Assembly (NCBI GenBank): GCA_015680685.1 | Contig: MNCI01013764.1 | Location: 883-64,882, forward strand | Source of the DNA: Gnetum montanum | Lineage: Eukaryota > Streptophyta > Gnetopsida > Gnetales > Gnetaceae | Reading direction: 5' to 3' | Length of the DNA stretch: 64,000 nt | Shown: piece by piece, positions 55,448-64,000 of the stretch | Numbering within the stretch: position 1 is the first letter of the stretch | Layout of the letters: the number at the start of each line of letters is the position of its first letter | Translations under genes and position numbers: made by a program | Notes under the pieces: model-generated | The model's database searches: none | What the model was told of the DNA's origin: nothing | The model's input: only the letters and a program-made list of their open reading frames with translations

Positions 55448-56335
55448 TGACTCTTGAAAACGTCGGTGGCTGGAACACCGAGAGGTCACCAGGCATACAA
55501 CCTAACCTCGAATTTATGAGAGGGTAGTGCTAGAGAAAATGGAAATGGGATGCCCCAAATAGTTTGGTCTATTAGACATGGACTTACGTGGTGTTAAAAT
55601 AACCATATGTAAGAAGGGTTTGTACTACATTACGTGCAGGGATCGAGTCTGGGTAAGCTAGAGCATAGTAGGGTGTCTTGACTTGAGAATAGTGATTTGA
55701 ACATGCAAACATGTATGAAAAAGTGAGAAAATACAAGTGTTCTGCTAAATGCCAAAGAGAAATGCTTGAGAAATGGAACAGAGTTTGAGAATAGTAGTGC
55801 ACTTCCCTAAAAGAGGGAGTGTAGCTAATTTACAAAGGATCTCAAAAGGTACACAGTGTACAACAGGTGCAATGGGAGCATAGTCATAGCCTCAGTGGTG
55901 TCAGGCCATGAAGTCTAGTGCTCACTATGATGAATTGTGCCTGCTGGTTTGGTAACCATGGTCTACCATGTGATGTTATACAGGGCTATAATGGGGTTGT
56001 AGTGTACCATGCAGTGTAGCTATGCCTCTCTGCTGGTGTGGTGTGGTGTGCTCTAGGTCTTGTTCACCCACAGAGCTAAGTGCCAAGATGCCAAAGTGCC
56101 AAATGCAAAATGGAAGTGCCAACTACCTCACTGGTCAAAACAAAATGGAAGCCAACCCCCCCCCCCCCCTTCCCCCATCCTAAACATTAGGATGTACAGG
56201 TATTTATAGGGCTAGGGTTAACCCAAAATGTGGATTAGATGCCACATGACAGTGTAGTGGGTGGGACTACAAGAAAAATTTAGAAAATTTTTTAAGTTTA
56301 GAGGTGCCCAAGAAAAGTTCAAAAATTTTCTAACT

Positions 56336-56515
56336 CTGGCTGCTACACTCATCCCCTATTACGTGTAGGACATGAGACACTAGCTACTAAGCTTTTCCCA
56401 TGTTACGTGTGAGACATGGGATTCTGGCTACTATGCTCATCCCATGTTACGTGCAGGACACAAAATGTTAGCTGCTACGCTTATCTGTGTTATGTGCCAA
56501 ACATGGGATTCTTTT
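56336..56515. repeat. Three to four units of about 60 bp in LTR D
   Basis: Each unit contains GGCTGCTAC.CTCATCCC, then TGTTACGTG.AGGACA. The right LTR contains the same unit at 63599-63643 and 63643-63667, plus an inverted copy. The number of units differs between the two LTRs. Confidence 0.75.
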
Positions 56516-56574
56516 TAGCGTCAAGCTATCTATGCTGCATAGAATTGCAGAGTGTAGCATGAACACTTAGTAAA

Positions 56575-56840
56575 ATTTTGACTTGCCATGCCTATCACGC
56601 TACATATCTTGATAGGTGTGCTATGCTATGTACACTGCACAGCTTGACACAAATATGCATAGATTGACAAGTGTGCTACATCATCTATGCTACATAGCTT
56701 GATAAGTATGCTATGTTTTCTATGCTGCACAACTTGATAGGTGTGCTACGTTGTCTATGCTACATAACTTGATAGGTGTGTCATGCTGTCTAGATTGCAT
56801 AGCTTGACAAGTGTGTTATGTTGTCTACGTTGCACAGTTT
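56575..56840. repeat. Minisatellite of about 43 bp in LTR D
   Basis: About six diverged units of the form CTTGATAGGTGTGCTATG, then TTGTCTATGCTGCACA. It lies toward the U3 start of the minus-strand element. The right LTR is truncated before this point, so the partner cannot be compared. Confidence 0.75.
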
Positions 56841-57017
56841 CACACACAAATCTACAAAAAGTGCCATCATTATGACACTTAGAAAAATTTTTCAAATCTA
56901 ACAATTTGGAGCTAACTATACTCAACACTTGGAAAAATTTGGGCAAAGTTCCACTGTTTTGACACTTAGCAAAATTTGTAGTCAAGATGCCGAGACCTGA
57001 AATTTTGTGGTGTTTCA

Positions 57018-57030
57018 ATGGCCCCTCTTT
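57018..57030 (-). promoter_or_regulatory. Polypurine tract of D
   Basis: The minus strand reads AAAGAGGGGCCAT directly before TGAAACACC, the LTR start. It is a good plus-strand primer and fixes both the orientation and the inner border of the left LTR. Confidence 0.75.
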
Positions 57031-58869
57031 GTTGATGTCTATAGGAGTGGCCCAAGAGACATTGACAAATAATTAAAAAACATCACAACAAACATGTCAC
57101 CAACATCACTCATCGGTACAAGATCAGATGTCATTTTACCATGCTTAAGAGTGCTATGGGAATAAGGTTATGCTGAGGGATAAGGGGTATAGGCAATGCT
57201 AGACAGATGAAATTTAAACTGTGGAAATGAAATGCAAATCATGGATCATGATGTAAAATGTGAAGTTAGCATGGTTGATAATGACCATGACATGAAGTGG
57301 TTTGTCCCTAAAACATTGACCTCTCATCAGAGTACTCATGAGAGAGTCAAAGTCAATCCAAGGCTAGGCTAGTTGTGAAGCTACAACATTGTCAATTTGC
57401 TTGGGNATGCAACCACATTGCATCTATAGGAAAGTTGTTTCCTCCCTGGGATAAGTTTTGTTACATCCATTTAGGACTTTCACTAGCCCACAAAGGCTTC
57501 TCATGGGATGTGTTGTGTTACGTCCATCATGAGTTTAGCAGTTGATGTGAAGAGAATGCCATGTGCATCATAATGTGTATGCCAGAGAGATTTGAAATCA
57601 TGAGTGTGTGGGAGATGAGAGGATATTGGGATGAAGAAGTGGATGTGCATAGGCTATAACAGGGATGAGGGTGATGTGCACTCTTGAATGGCTTAACTAG
57701 TCTAATCATGCACATTGGAACAATGTGACAACTAGCTACTACAATGAGATGCATCTCTACATGACCATCTCTAAGGCTTCATCCTGCAAACACAACTCTG
57801 AGAAGATAAGAAAACCACACAACATGAAATGCAAGTGTAAATGCCAGATGTGAAGATGCTGAAAATGCTAGATGTGAAGATACTATAAATGTGTCAAATG
57901 CTATGTCAGTTGCAAGTGCTCAAGAAGCCAATGAAAGTGCCAAGGCGATGATGTTGTGAGTCCTCTAAAGGTTGCACTAATAACAATTGCTCCAAAAGAT
58001 CAATAGGATGATGGGAGGTGATGATGCTATGAGTGCCCCCAAGGGTTTCACCAATGGCAAGTGCTCAAATAGATTAGAAACATGCCAGTTTAAAGTCTTG
58101 GTAGACTATGAACCTATTTTAATGTCCTAACAGACCATGATGTGCTAGTTTATAGTCCTAGTAGACTATTGAATGCTAGTTTAACGTCATAGTGGATAGT
58201 GGATGTTGTGCTAGTTTAACATCATGACCCAAGGATGATCTATGCTAGTTTATAGTCATAGTGGACTGTCTATGCCAGTTTATACTCATAGCAGACTAGT
58301 GCTTACCTTGCTTGTATAAGGTGCAATGCTACATGAGTAGTCATGCTATGTTCCTACAAGATCCTGCAAAAAATCAACTAGAAAAACAATATCAAATGGA
58401 AAATATTGTAAATAGAGTTGAAATGCACGAATGAAAGGAAAGTAATGCAAAAAGTAATAGTTTTAGGATGTTCTAGACCATGGGCTAGTTTGAGGCCTTT
58501 TCGGGCCATGGGCTAGTTTAAGTCCTTTTTGGGCCATGTTTTGTTTTTGTTTTTTTTTTTTTATGTGTTTTTGATTTTTTTCAAATGCATTACATAAGCT
58601 AAGTGGATGGATGCATAGAAAAAGTAGAAATGCATAAACAAAGCAAAGAAATGTGTAATCTAGGTAAGTAAGTGAAATGTAAATGCATGAACAAATGCAA
58701 CCCAAGAAAAAACCAAAAAAGTGTGGTCAATGGAGGCAAGGGTTAAGCAAGTGCTTAACATGTTTTTGGCCAAGGAAAAATCCTAATCATGTAGTTGCTT
58801 GTTAATTAGGTGTGGATTAGGGGGGAAGTTCAAGGCTTAGGATTCTCTAGGAGGTTATTGGCTTCAACT
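57031..58869. other. D 3' non-coding region without polymerase
   Basis: No RT, RNase H or integrase motif is found in any frame. 57840-57920 contains short repeats of ATGCCAGATGTGAAGATGCT type. 58080-58300 is a minisatellite. There is one unresolved base at 57406. A T-rich run lies near 58540-58560. Confidence 0.6.
58080..58305. repeat. Minisatellite of a GCTAGTTTATAGTCATAGTG type
   Basis: About seven units of 28-40 bp share GCCAGTTTA..GT(C)(A/C)TAGTGGAC. Single or few copies of the same unit also occur at 60058-60083 and, three in a row, at 61528-61602, within the gag-side region of D. The motif is therefore dispersed in this element, not confined to one array. Confidence 0.72.
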
Positions 58870-59390
58870 GCTCATTCAGATGTGTTAGGCTTAAGTGTTG
58901 CATTTGTTACTGCAGATGTATCACCAAGAAACTCCACCTCCAACACTTGCTCCATGTCTATGTTGTGGATAGCTGGAGGGGAGGCATTATCATTGTGGAT
59001 GACAACTTGACCACCTTCATATGGAAGATGGATTTCTTGATGAATGGGAGAGCAGACAGCCCATAATTGGGCTAACCAAGGCCTGCCCAAGATCAAGTTG
59101 AAGCCTAGCATCTTCTCTATGATAGTGAAATTTCCACTGGTGGGGAATTTCTCTTCTACCATGAAGGCTAAGTTGATTATACCCCTAATAGTGATGTGTG
59201 ATTCGTTGAAATATTTTAGACACAGGATTTTGGTTCACCTAATTTTGTCTACCAGGACTAGCTTGTCAATGATGGAGTACAGGACTACATTTTTTGTTGC
59301 ACCATCATCAACATGCACTCTGTGGATGGTACATTGTCCAACACCTATGATAATGGATAGTGGAGCTGTAGTGACATCCTCTCATTTGGG
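58870..59390 (-). pseudogene. D aspartic protease
   Basis: On the minus strand, GVGQCTIHRVHVDDGATKNV at about 59340-59285 carries the retropepsin D-G-A triad. It is followed by YSIIDKL, then FPTSGNFTIIEKMLGF and NLILGRPWLAQLWAVCSPIH (59160-59010). The last is the LLGRPWIH..GAVPS.LHQ signature of Tat-lineage Ty3 elements (Ogre/Retand group). One stop lies at about 59225. The protease is the last recognisable domain of D's polyprotein. Confidence 0.82.
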
Positions 59391-60345
59391 ATTGATTTTG
59401 ACTACATCGTCATAGAATGCTAGGGATGTTGAACTTGATTCTTGTGGTTTAGGAGGCAACATTGTTGCACAGATGGATGCCTCATCTACAAGAATGTGCT
59501 TTGTAACAGGAATGGAGGCCAAGATTTTAGCCAATGCTTGGTAGTGAGAAAATGAGGTTATGATTGGATCATACAAGCTCAACATTGTGTTCTTTTGCTT
59601 GAGTGTTTGTTTCACCTGGGTTAGTGCAACTACAAAGTCCTTGTCATTGGCTATTGTGTTGGCCTTGATTTCCTCCATGTGGCTTGAGAGATAGATCTCT
59701 CATGGAGGGGACTTGGGCTTGGTTTTCTTGGCTTGGTTGGGGGTAGGGATCCTAGTGTTTGATTTTTGCTTGTTGATTATAGCCTTTTCTTCAGCCACAA
59801 AGGTCACGAGGCACTCATTCATCCTCTTACATTGCCATTTGTTAGGCCTACCTAGGTTACTAATGAGGTTAGCCCTTGAAGGAGGAGGGACTGAGATGTT
59901 GCCCACTATTGGGCTTTAGGTAGGTGAGGGGCCATCATGTTGTGGCACCCTTATGACAAATGGTAGTTTAGGAGTTGTTGTAGAAGTTGTTGTGTGACCA
60001 ACTCATTGTGGCACCTTGATGACAAAAGGTTGCTTAGTGGTTGTTGTTGTTGCATCATGCCAATTTAATGTCTTAGTGGATGATTGGTTCAAAACTTTGA
60101 ACACAAAGGGTATTGTGGGTGCTTGAGGTGGCACTTTGATAAAAAATGAAGGCCTCTTACTTGTGGAGGCTGAGGGGACCCTTGCCTTGTTAAGAGGCAC
60201 ATGGATCACAAAAGGTTGTTGCACAGGTTTGGGCTTGCCACCTATGCTAATGGAGTTTATGACATAGGAAGCGTCGTCTGCGTTGGATTGGCTTGTTGTG
60301 TCTAGCACCAATTGGCCATGTTCTATCATTCTTTGCATGTCATTC
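59391..60345 (-). pseudogene. D gag-protease linker region
   Basis: Two minus-strand pieces. 60338-60003 is a Pro/Val/Ser/Thr-rich linker (KPFVIKVPQ-like units repeated: PFVIHVPL, FFIKVPPQ, FVFKVLNQ, PFVIKVPQ). 59678-59382 carries VKQTLKQKNTMLSLYDPIIT then QALAKILASIPVTKHILVDE, matching the helical segment (Q..KT.A.ISLL.LL.SS..HR.AL.K.L....V) that precedes the protease in Tat elements. The linker's repeat of a seven-to-nine-residue P-F-V-I-K-V-P motif is distinctive. Confidence 0.7.
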
Positions 60346-60799
60346 TACAAAGCATGACAACTATCCATACTATGATCGAGCAACTGCTAGTAATGATAGT
60401 ATTGGTCTAGCTTGAAGTGTTGTGAAACTAGCAGCTCATTTGGTACTACTGAGGTAGGGTTCCTTAGTATTTCGTAGTACCTATCATGTTTTTGGTGAGC
60501 AATCTCTAATACATGTTTGTATTGGATTTTCCCAACTTTCAAAAAATTTTCCAATATTTTAGAGGGTTTAATCGATAGCAGTGTATACCTTGAATGATCC
60601 TTGCACTTAAAGTTGGACCTTGGGGTAGCCCCTATCGATATAGGTGAGCTGGTGCTAGAGTTGGCAGTTTTGTTAGTTGGGGCCTTGGGCTACTTAGCTA
60701 TTGAGCCTCAGTTGGTTGCTTTTATGTTTGTGGCCACTATTGCCACTATTTTTTTTTGCTTGTGAGCATGCTGGTTTTTGTAGGCCACATAGGCTAGGT

Positions 60800-62300
60800 C
60801 ATTAGTAGCTTACACTACTTCCTCTATGCCTTTTATTTGGGCAAAGGCTTGGCTAAGAGACTTTAGGGCTAGATAATATCGTTTGGACTTGATGAAGTCA
60901 TTCACAGCACCTTTGAAGATGACCAGCAGATGTGTCTCTACTAGGGGTTCATGCATTTCACTCAATGTAGCATTCCAATGTTGAAGAAATTTTGACATGG
61001 GTTATAGAGGCCCCTACTTAACCTGCATGAGCTAGTCAAGGGTTGCTTTAGGCTTTAGGTTGTACTTGAAGCATATCACAAACTGGCTTATGAGATCCTC
61101 CAAAGAGGAGATTGAGGCCTCAGGCAACATGCAATACCAATCTAAGGCCTTGCTAGTGAGTGACATGGAGTACATGTGCATGATGGCATGTGGCCAGGCT
61201 TGAAGGAGTAGGCATTTGGATTGAAATGTGACCAAGTCTACATGGGGGTCCCCTTCACCATTGTACTTGGTGAACTAAGGTAGCTAGACCCTAGTTGGGA
61301 GAGCTAGGGTGGTACCATAGGACTTATGGGGTTGTCTCAGTAGAAGTCCACCACTTTGATGGTGTTGGAGGAGGTAGCCTTAAGTTGGTTGATCTCCTTT
61401 GTCAAACTTTGGATCAGCTAGAATGCCTAATCCAAGCTTGGGGATGTGCCAGCTGGTTGCATTGGCTAGGGTTGTGTTGGTTGCATAACATAGGGTGAAA
61501 TTGTTAGTTGCAAAGTTTTCCAGTTTAACATCGTAGTGGATGGTTGTTGCCAATTTAACATCATAGCAGATAGGCATTACCAGTTTAAAGTTGTAGCAGA
61601 CAGGTTTAGTTGATGTGTTAGCTAAGAAATGGGCATGGTAACCAAGGTGGACCACACATGAGTGGGTTGGACAAACACCATAGACATTAATGAGATAGGT
61701 GGGACATAGGATGCTTAAGTTTTTTGGGGCTAGGAGGTGGCCCCTACTTGAGTATAGGGTTGGGAAAATGCAGCAGTCACTTGCAAGGAAGGCTAAATTG
61801 GCATGGTCACCCTCTCGAAGAGGATGGGTGGACCAAAAGAAGGAGGGGCTATTCTAGGGAGTGGTTGTTGGAAGATAGTGTAGAGGGGGCTCTCATGTTT
61901 GATGCAGGCCTTGAACTCATCTTCTTTGTTTTGTGAGGCTTCCTCATAGGTTCTCCATGCATCATGCTTATTTTCATAGATGAGTTGGGACAGCAACTAG
62001 TGGTAGGACTCTATGAGTGGGATTATGTTAAACAAGGAGGGTTGTACTCCTGTCCATTCCAGTGGACTCATTCATAGTCCTATTTTGCCTCCAAATCAAG
62101 GTAATCCACTGGTAATACTGCTTGGATTTTGGCACAAACAAAATGGTATTGTTCATGGCTTAGTGCAACATGCTTTGGGTGGATCATAATGTCAAATGTG
62201 TTAGACATCAATGTGGAAGGTTTAACTTGATTCATATTCATAGATTGAGTTGTGAGAGTTGTTGTTTGCAAAAAATAGCTAACTCTAAAAATTGTAGAAA
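60800..62300 (-). pseudogene. D gag
   Basis: Minus strand. The N-terminal region is in several frames (62271-62080; 61996-61793; 61655-61380). The capsid core is 61235-61032 (MVTFQSKCLLLQAWPHAIMH, then LTSKALDWYCMLPEASISSL and FVICFKY; compare F..SL...A..WY..L....I.SW..L...F...F) and 60998-60810 (FLQHWNATLSEMHEPLVETH then FIKSKRYYLALKSLSQAFAQ; compare Y..RWR...........E..). This is a good match to Retrotrans_gag of Tat elements, broken by frameshifts. Confidence 0.82.
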
Positions 62301-62496
62301 AATGGGTAAGTCTACCAGTAGTAGAAAAATGGCTAAGTATAAAAATGTAGGAAAATAGCTAAGTGTAAAAATGTAGAAAAATGGCTAAGTATAGAAATGG
62401 CAAAAAATTTATTAAGTGTAAAACTATAGAAAATTTGGCTAAGTATGAAAATTAAGGAAAATTGCTAAGTATGAAAATGTAGAAAATGGCTAACTC
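62270..62496. repeat. AT-rich repeats of about 28 bp
   Basis: Roughly seven units of AAAATGTAGAAAAATGGCTA then AGTATA type, with variable length, in the leader or early gag of D. Confidence 0.75.
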
Positions 62497-62640
62497 TAGT
62501 GCTATGCTTGCTACGCTAGAACTTGTGATGCTTGCTACACTGAAGCTTGTCATGCTCACTACGCTAGAGCTTGTCATGCTCGCTACGCTAGCGCTTGTCA
62601 TGCTCGCTATACTAGAGCTTGCTACACTCTGAGAACTTGT
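62497..62640. repeat. 27-bp repeats coding a nine-residue motif
   Basis: About five units of GCTTGTCATGCTCGCTACG then CTAGA type. The 27-bp period keeps the frame. On the minus strand the frame 62661-62452 reads as repeats of S-V-A-S-M-T-S-S-S. The array lies about 100 bp downstream of the primer-binding site in element orientation. Confidence 0.75.
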
Positions 62641-62705
62641 TACACTTTCTAGAACATCCAAAGTTTTGACTAAGTTCTAATCAAAAATGTAGATGGTAAT
62701 GGTGA

Positions 62706-62724
62706 GGCCTTCCTTCTAGCACCA
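62706..62724 (-). promoter_or_regulatory. Primer-binding site of D
   Basis: The minus strand reads TTTTTGGTGCTAGAAGGAAG seven bases after the end of the right LTR. TGGCGCTAGAAGGAGG-like sites are known in plant Tat/Ogre-type elements (assigned there, as I recall, to tRNA-Arg). This site differs by single bases. Confidence 0.6.
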
Positions 62725-62731
62725 AAAACTA

Positions 62732-63718
62732 TGATTTTCAAAAACTTCAGTGGTTGGAACACTAAGAGGTCACTAGGAATACAGCCTAACCCCAAATCCA
62801 CGAGAGGGTAGTGCTAGAGAAAATGGAAATGGGTTTCCTTGAATAGTTTGGTCAATCAGATAAGGACTTACACGGTGTTAAAACAACTGTATGTAAGAAG
62901 GGTTTGTAGTTCGTTATGCGCAGGCATTGGGTTCAGGTAAGCTAGAGCGTAACAGGGTGTCCCAACTTAAGAATAGTGATGTGAACATGCAAACATGTAT
63001 GAAAAATTGAGAAAATACAAGTTTTATGCAAAATGCCAAAGAGAAATGCTTCAGAAATGCAATAGATGTTGAGAATAACAATGGACTGCCCCAAAAGAGG
63101 GAGCATAGCTAATTCACAAAGGGTCTCAATAGGTACACAATGTACAACAAGTGCAATGGAAGAGTAGTCATAGACTTGGTGGCGTTAGGCCATGAAGTCT
63201 GGTGCTCACTATGATGAACTGTGCCTACCAGGTTGGTAACCATGGTGTACCATGTGATGTTCTACAAGGCTACAATGGGGCTATAGTGTATCATGCAGTG
63301 TAGTTATGCCTCTTTGCCAGTGTGGTGTGCTCTGGGTCTCATTCATCCACGAAGCTAAGTGCCAAGATGCCAAAGTGCCAAATGCCAAAATGGAAGTACC
63401 AACTACCTCACTGGTCAAAAAAATGAAAGCCAACCCCCCTCCTAAACATTAGGGCATAGGGGTATTTATAGGACTAGGGTTAGCCCAAAATGTGGATCAG
63501 ATGCCACGTGGTAGTGCAGTGGGTGGGACCATAAGAAAAATTTAGAAAATTTTATAGGTCTGAAGGTGACCAAAAAAAGTTCAAAAATTTTCTAACCTTG
63601 GCTGGTACACTTGTCCTGTGTTACATGTAGGACATGGGATGTTGGCTGCTACACTTGTCCCATGTTAGCTGCCAATGTCCTGTGTCCTACATGTAACACG
63701 GGACAAGTGTAGCAGCCA
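62732..63718 (-). repeat. 5' LTR of D (right copy), truncated
   Basis: It begins TGATTTTCAAAAACTTCAG and aligns with the left LTR up to about 63660 (left 56390). The remaining 0.6 kb expected from the left LTR is missing. Instead an inverted copy of the 45-bp unit (63674-63718) leads directly into CCR4-like sequence. Loss of this end would remove the U3 promoter of the element. Confidence 0.78.
63599..63718. repeat. Inverted repeat at the damaged end of D
   Basis: 63599-63643 and the reverse complement of 63674-63718 agree at about 39 of 45 positions. The inner pair 63643-63667 and 63694-63718 agrees at 24 of 25. The arms are LTR-D repeat units starting TGGCTG.TACACTTGTCC. A stable hairpin could form on either strand. 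Confidence 0.8.
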
Positions 63719-64000
63719 AACTTCTTGTAAGCACAAGACATCAGCATCCAAATCTTCTAACTCTGCTAAGATGCATGGATATCGATATTCATGCCAATCC
63801 AAAAACCATGGTGGACATAATGAATGTTATTTCTCTCTTCCTAGTGATGTTGTAAGTACATTGTATGTTGAAACTTTTATTCTCATTCCTAGATTTTCCT
63901 CTAAATCATTTGTCTTCATGAGCATCATACTCCTTGTTGAAATGAGATTCTAAGTCTCCATGTTATTTGACCATATGTTTTGATTATAGGATGAATTAAT
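63719..64000 (-). pseudogene. CCR4-like deadenylase pseudogene, N-terminal part
   Basis: The minus strand reads MRIKVSTYNVLTTSLGREK, a stop, then HSLCPPWFLDWHEYRYPCIL and AELEDLDADVLCLQEVW. This is the start of the CCR4 catalytic domain (usual SYN.LAD.Y.......YCPPWAL.W.YR...L..E.....AD..CLQEV). The catalytic Glu of C-L-Q-E-V is kept. One in-frame stop is visible. It joins element D immediately after L-Q-E-V. The C-terminal part of the same domain lies beyond D at 54850-55447, in the same orientation and correct order. The middle of the domain (about 150 residues between these pieces in the family) is missing. The 5' end lies outside the window. Confidence 0.82.

Larger units (their letters stand above)
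55448..57017 (-). repeat. 3' LTR of D (left copy)
   Basis: It begins TGACTCTTGAAAACG and ends TGTGGTGTTTCA on the plus strand (minus-strand start TGAAACACCACAAAATTTC). It aligns with 62732-63660 from the left end up to about 56390. It contains a run of 14 C (about 56156-56169), the roughly 60-bp repeats at 56336-56515 and the roughly 43-bp repeats at 56575-56840. Confidence 0.83.
55448..63718 (-). mobile_element. D: Ty3 Tat-like element, gag-protease only
   Basis: A minus-strand LTR element inserted in the CCR4-like pseudogene. The left LTR (55448-57017) is complete; the right one (62732-63718) is truncated and ends in an inverted repeat. A polypurine tract lies right of the left LTR and a primer-binding site left of the right LTR. 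Gag and protease are on the minus strand between about 62300 and 58870. The 1.85 kb between protease and the 3' LTR contains no RT, RNase H or integrase, so D is non-autonomous. No TSD can be shown because the right end is damaged. Confidence 0.83.

Noticed and set aside
56156-56169. Run of 14 C as a functional G-quadruplex-type signal
   Set aside because: The matching place in the other D LTR has only six C; this looks like homopolymer slippage or sequencing uncertainty.
59044-59415. Plus-strand frame of 123 codons in D
   Set aside because: Antisense of the D protease, whose D-G-A and L-G-R-P-W motifs are on the minus strand.
1-64000. CRISPR arrays, rRNA, tRNA genes, prokaryotic operons
   Set aside because: None seen; tandem arrays here are minisatellites inside retroelements, without spacer-repeat structure.

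Overview
The window looks like repeat-dominated nuclear DNA from a seed plant, most likely a gymnosperm (conifer) or another plant with a very large genome. The reasons are low GC, essentially no intact protein-coding gene, LTR retrotransposons nested inside one another, and host genes present only as broken plant-type fragments (HMG-CoA reductase, CCR4-like deadenylase). The taxon is an inference. Every repeat boundary below was found by eye from TG...CA ends, paired LTR copies, primer-binding sites, polypurine tracts and target-site duplications (TSDs).

Left nest (2.5-19.8 kb). A plus-strand Ty3 chromovirus (G1, 2554-19775, TSD TGGTG) has its gag split by a minus-strand Ty3 Tat/Athila-like element (A1, 4210-15063, TSD GTTAT). 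A1 keeps gag and protease but has lost RT, RNase H and integrase. A1 is itself interrupted by a 3.8-kb solo LTR (B-a, 6685-10519, TSD CAAAC), which carries a decayed fragment of a host HMG-CoA reductase gene. Downstream lie AT-rich DNA and a minus-strand Ty1/copia pol remnant (about 20.5-22.9 kb).

Central nest (24.8-46.8 kb). A second solo LTR of the B family (B-b) was split first by a plus-strand non-autonomous element (A3, 26654-32427) and then by a minus-strand element with full gag-pol remnants (A2, 33449-46624). The right LTR of A2 is split again by a third B solo LTR (B-c, 42885-45867, TSD CATGG). The three B copies share a head of about 30 bp and a tail of about 1.5-1.6 kb. Between these, each carries a different, mutually unrelated segment of 1.3-2.3 kb. 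One contains the HMGR fragment, one a GC-rich segment of unknown origin, and one an unidentified AT-rich segment. This variable cargo region upstream of a conserved LTR promoter is the most unusual thing in the window.

Right part (46.8-64.0 kb). There is AT-rich DNA with local tandem duplications, a 557-bp solo LTR (C-a, TSD TTAAT), a 635-bp assembly gap, a decayed chromovirus gag-protease, and an opposing chromovirus LTR (C-b). Then comes a minus-strand CCR4-like deadenylase pseudogene split by a minus-strand Ty3 Tat-like element (D, 55448-63718). D encodes gag and protease but no RT or integrase, and it is rich in minisatellites. The upstream part of the CCR4 homology runs off the right edge. 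An unidentified open frame runs off the left edge.

Nothing here forms an operon or pathway. The biology is transposon biology: autonomous (A2-like) and non-autonomous (A1, A3, D) elements, U3 promoters built from palindromic boxes, and capture of host sequence inside LTRs.
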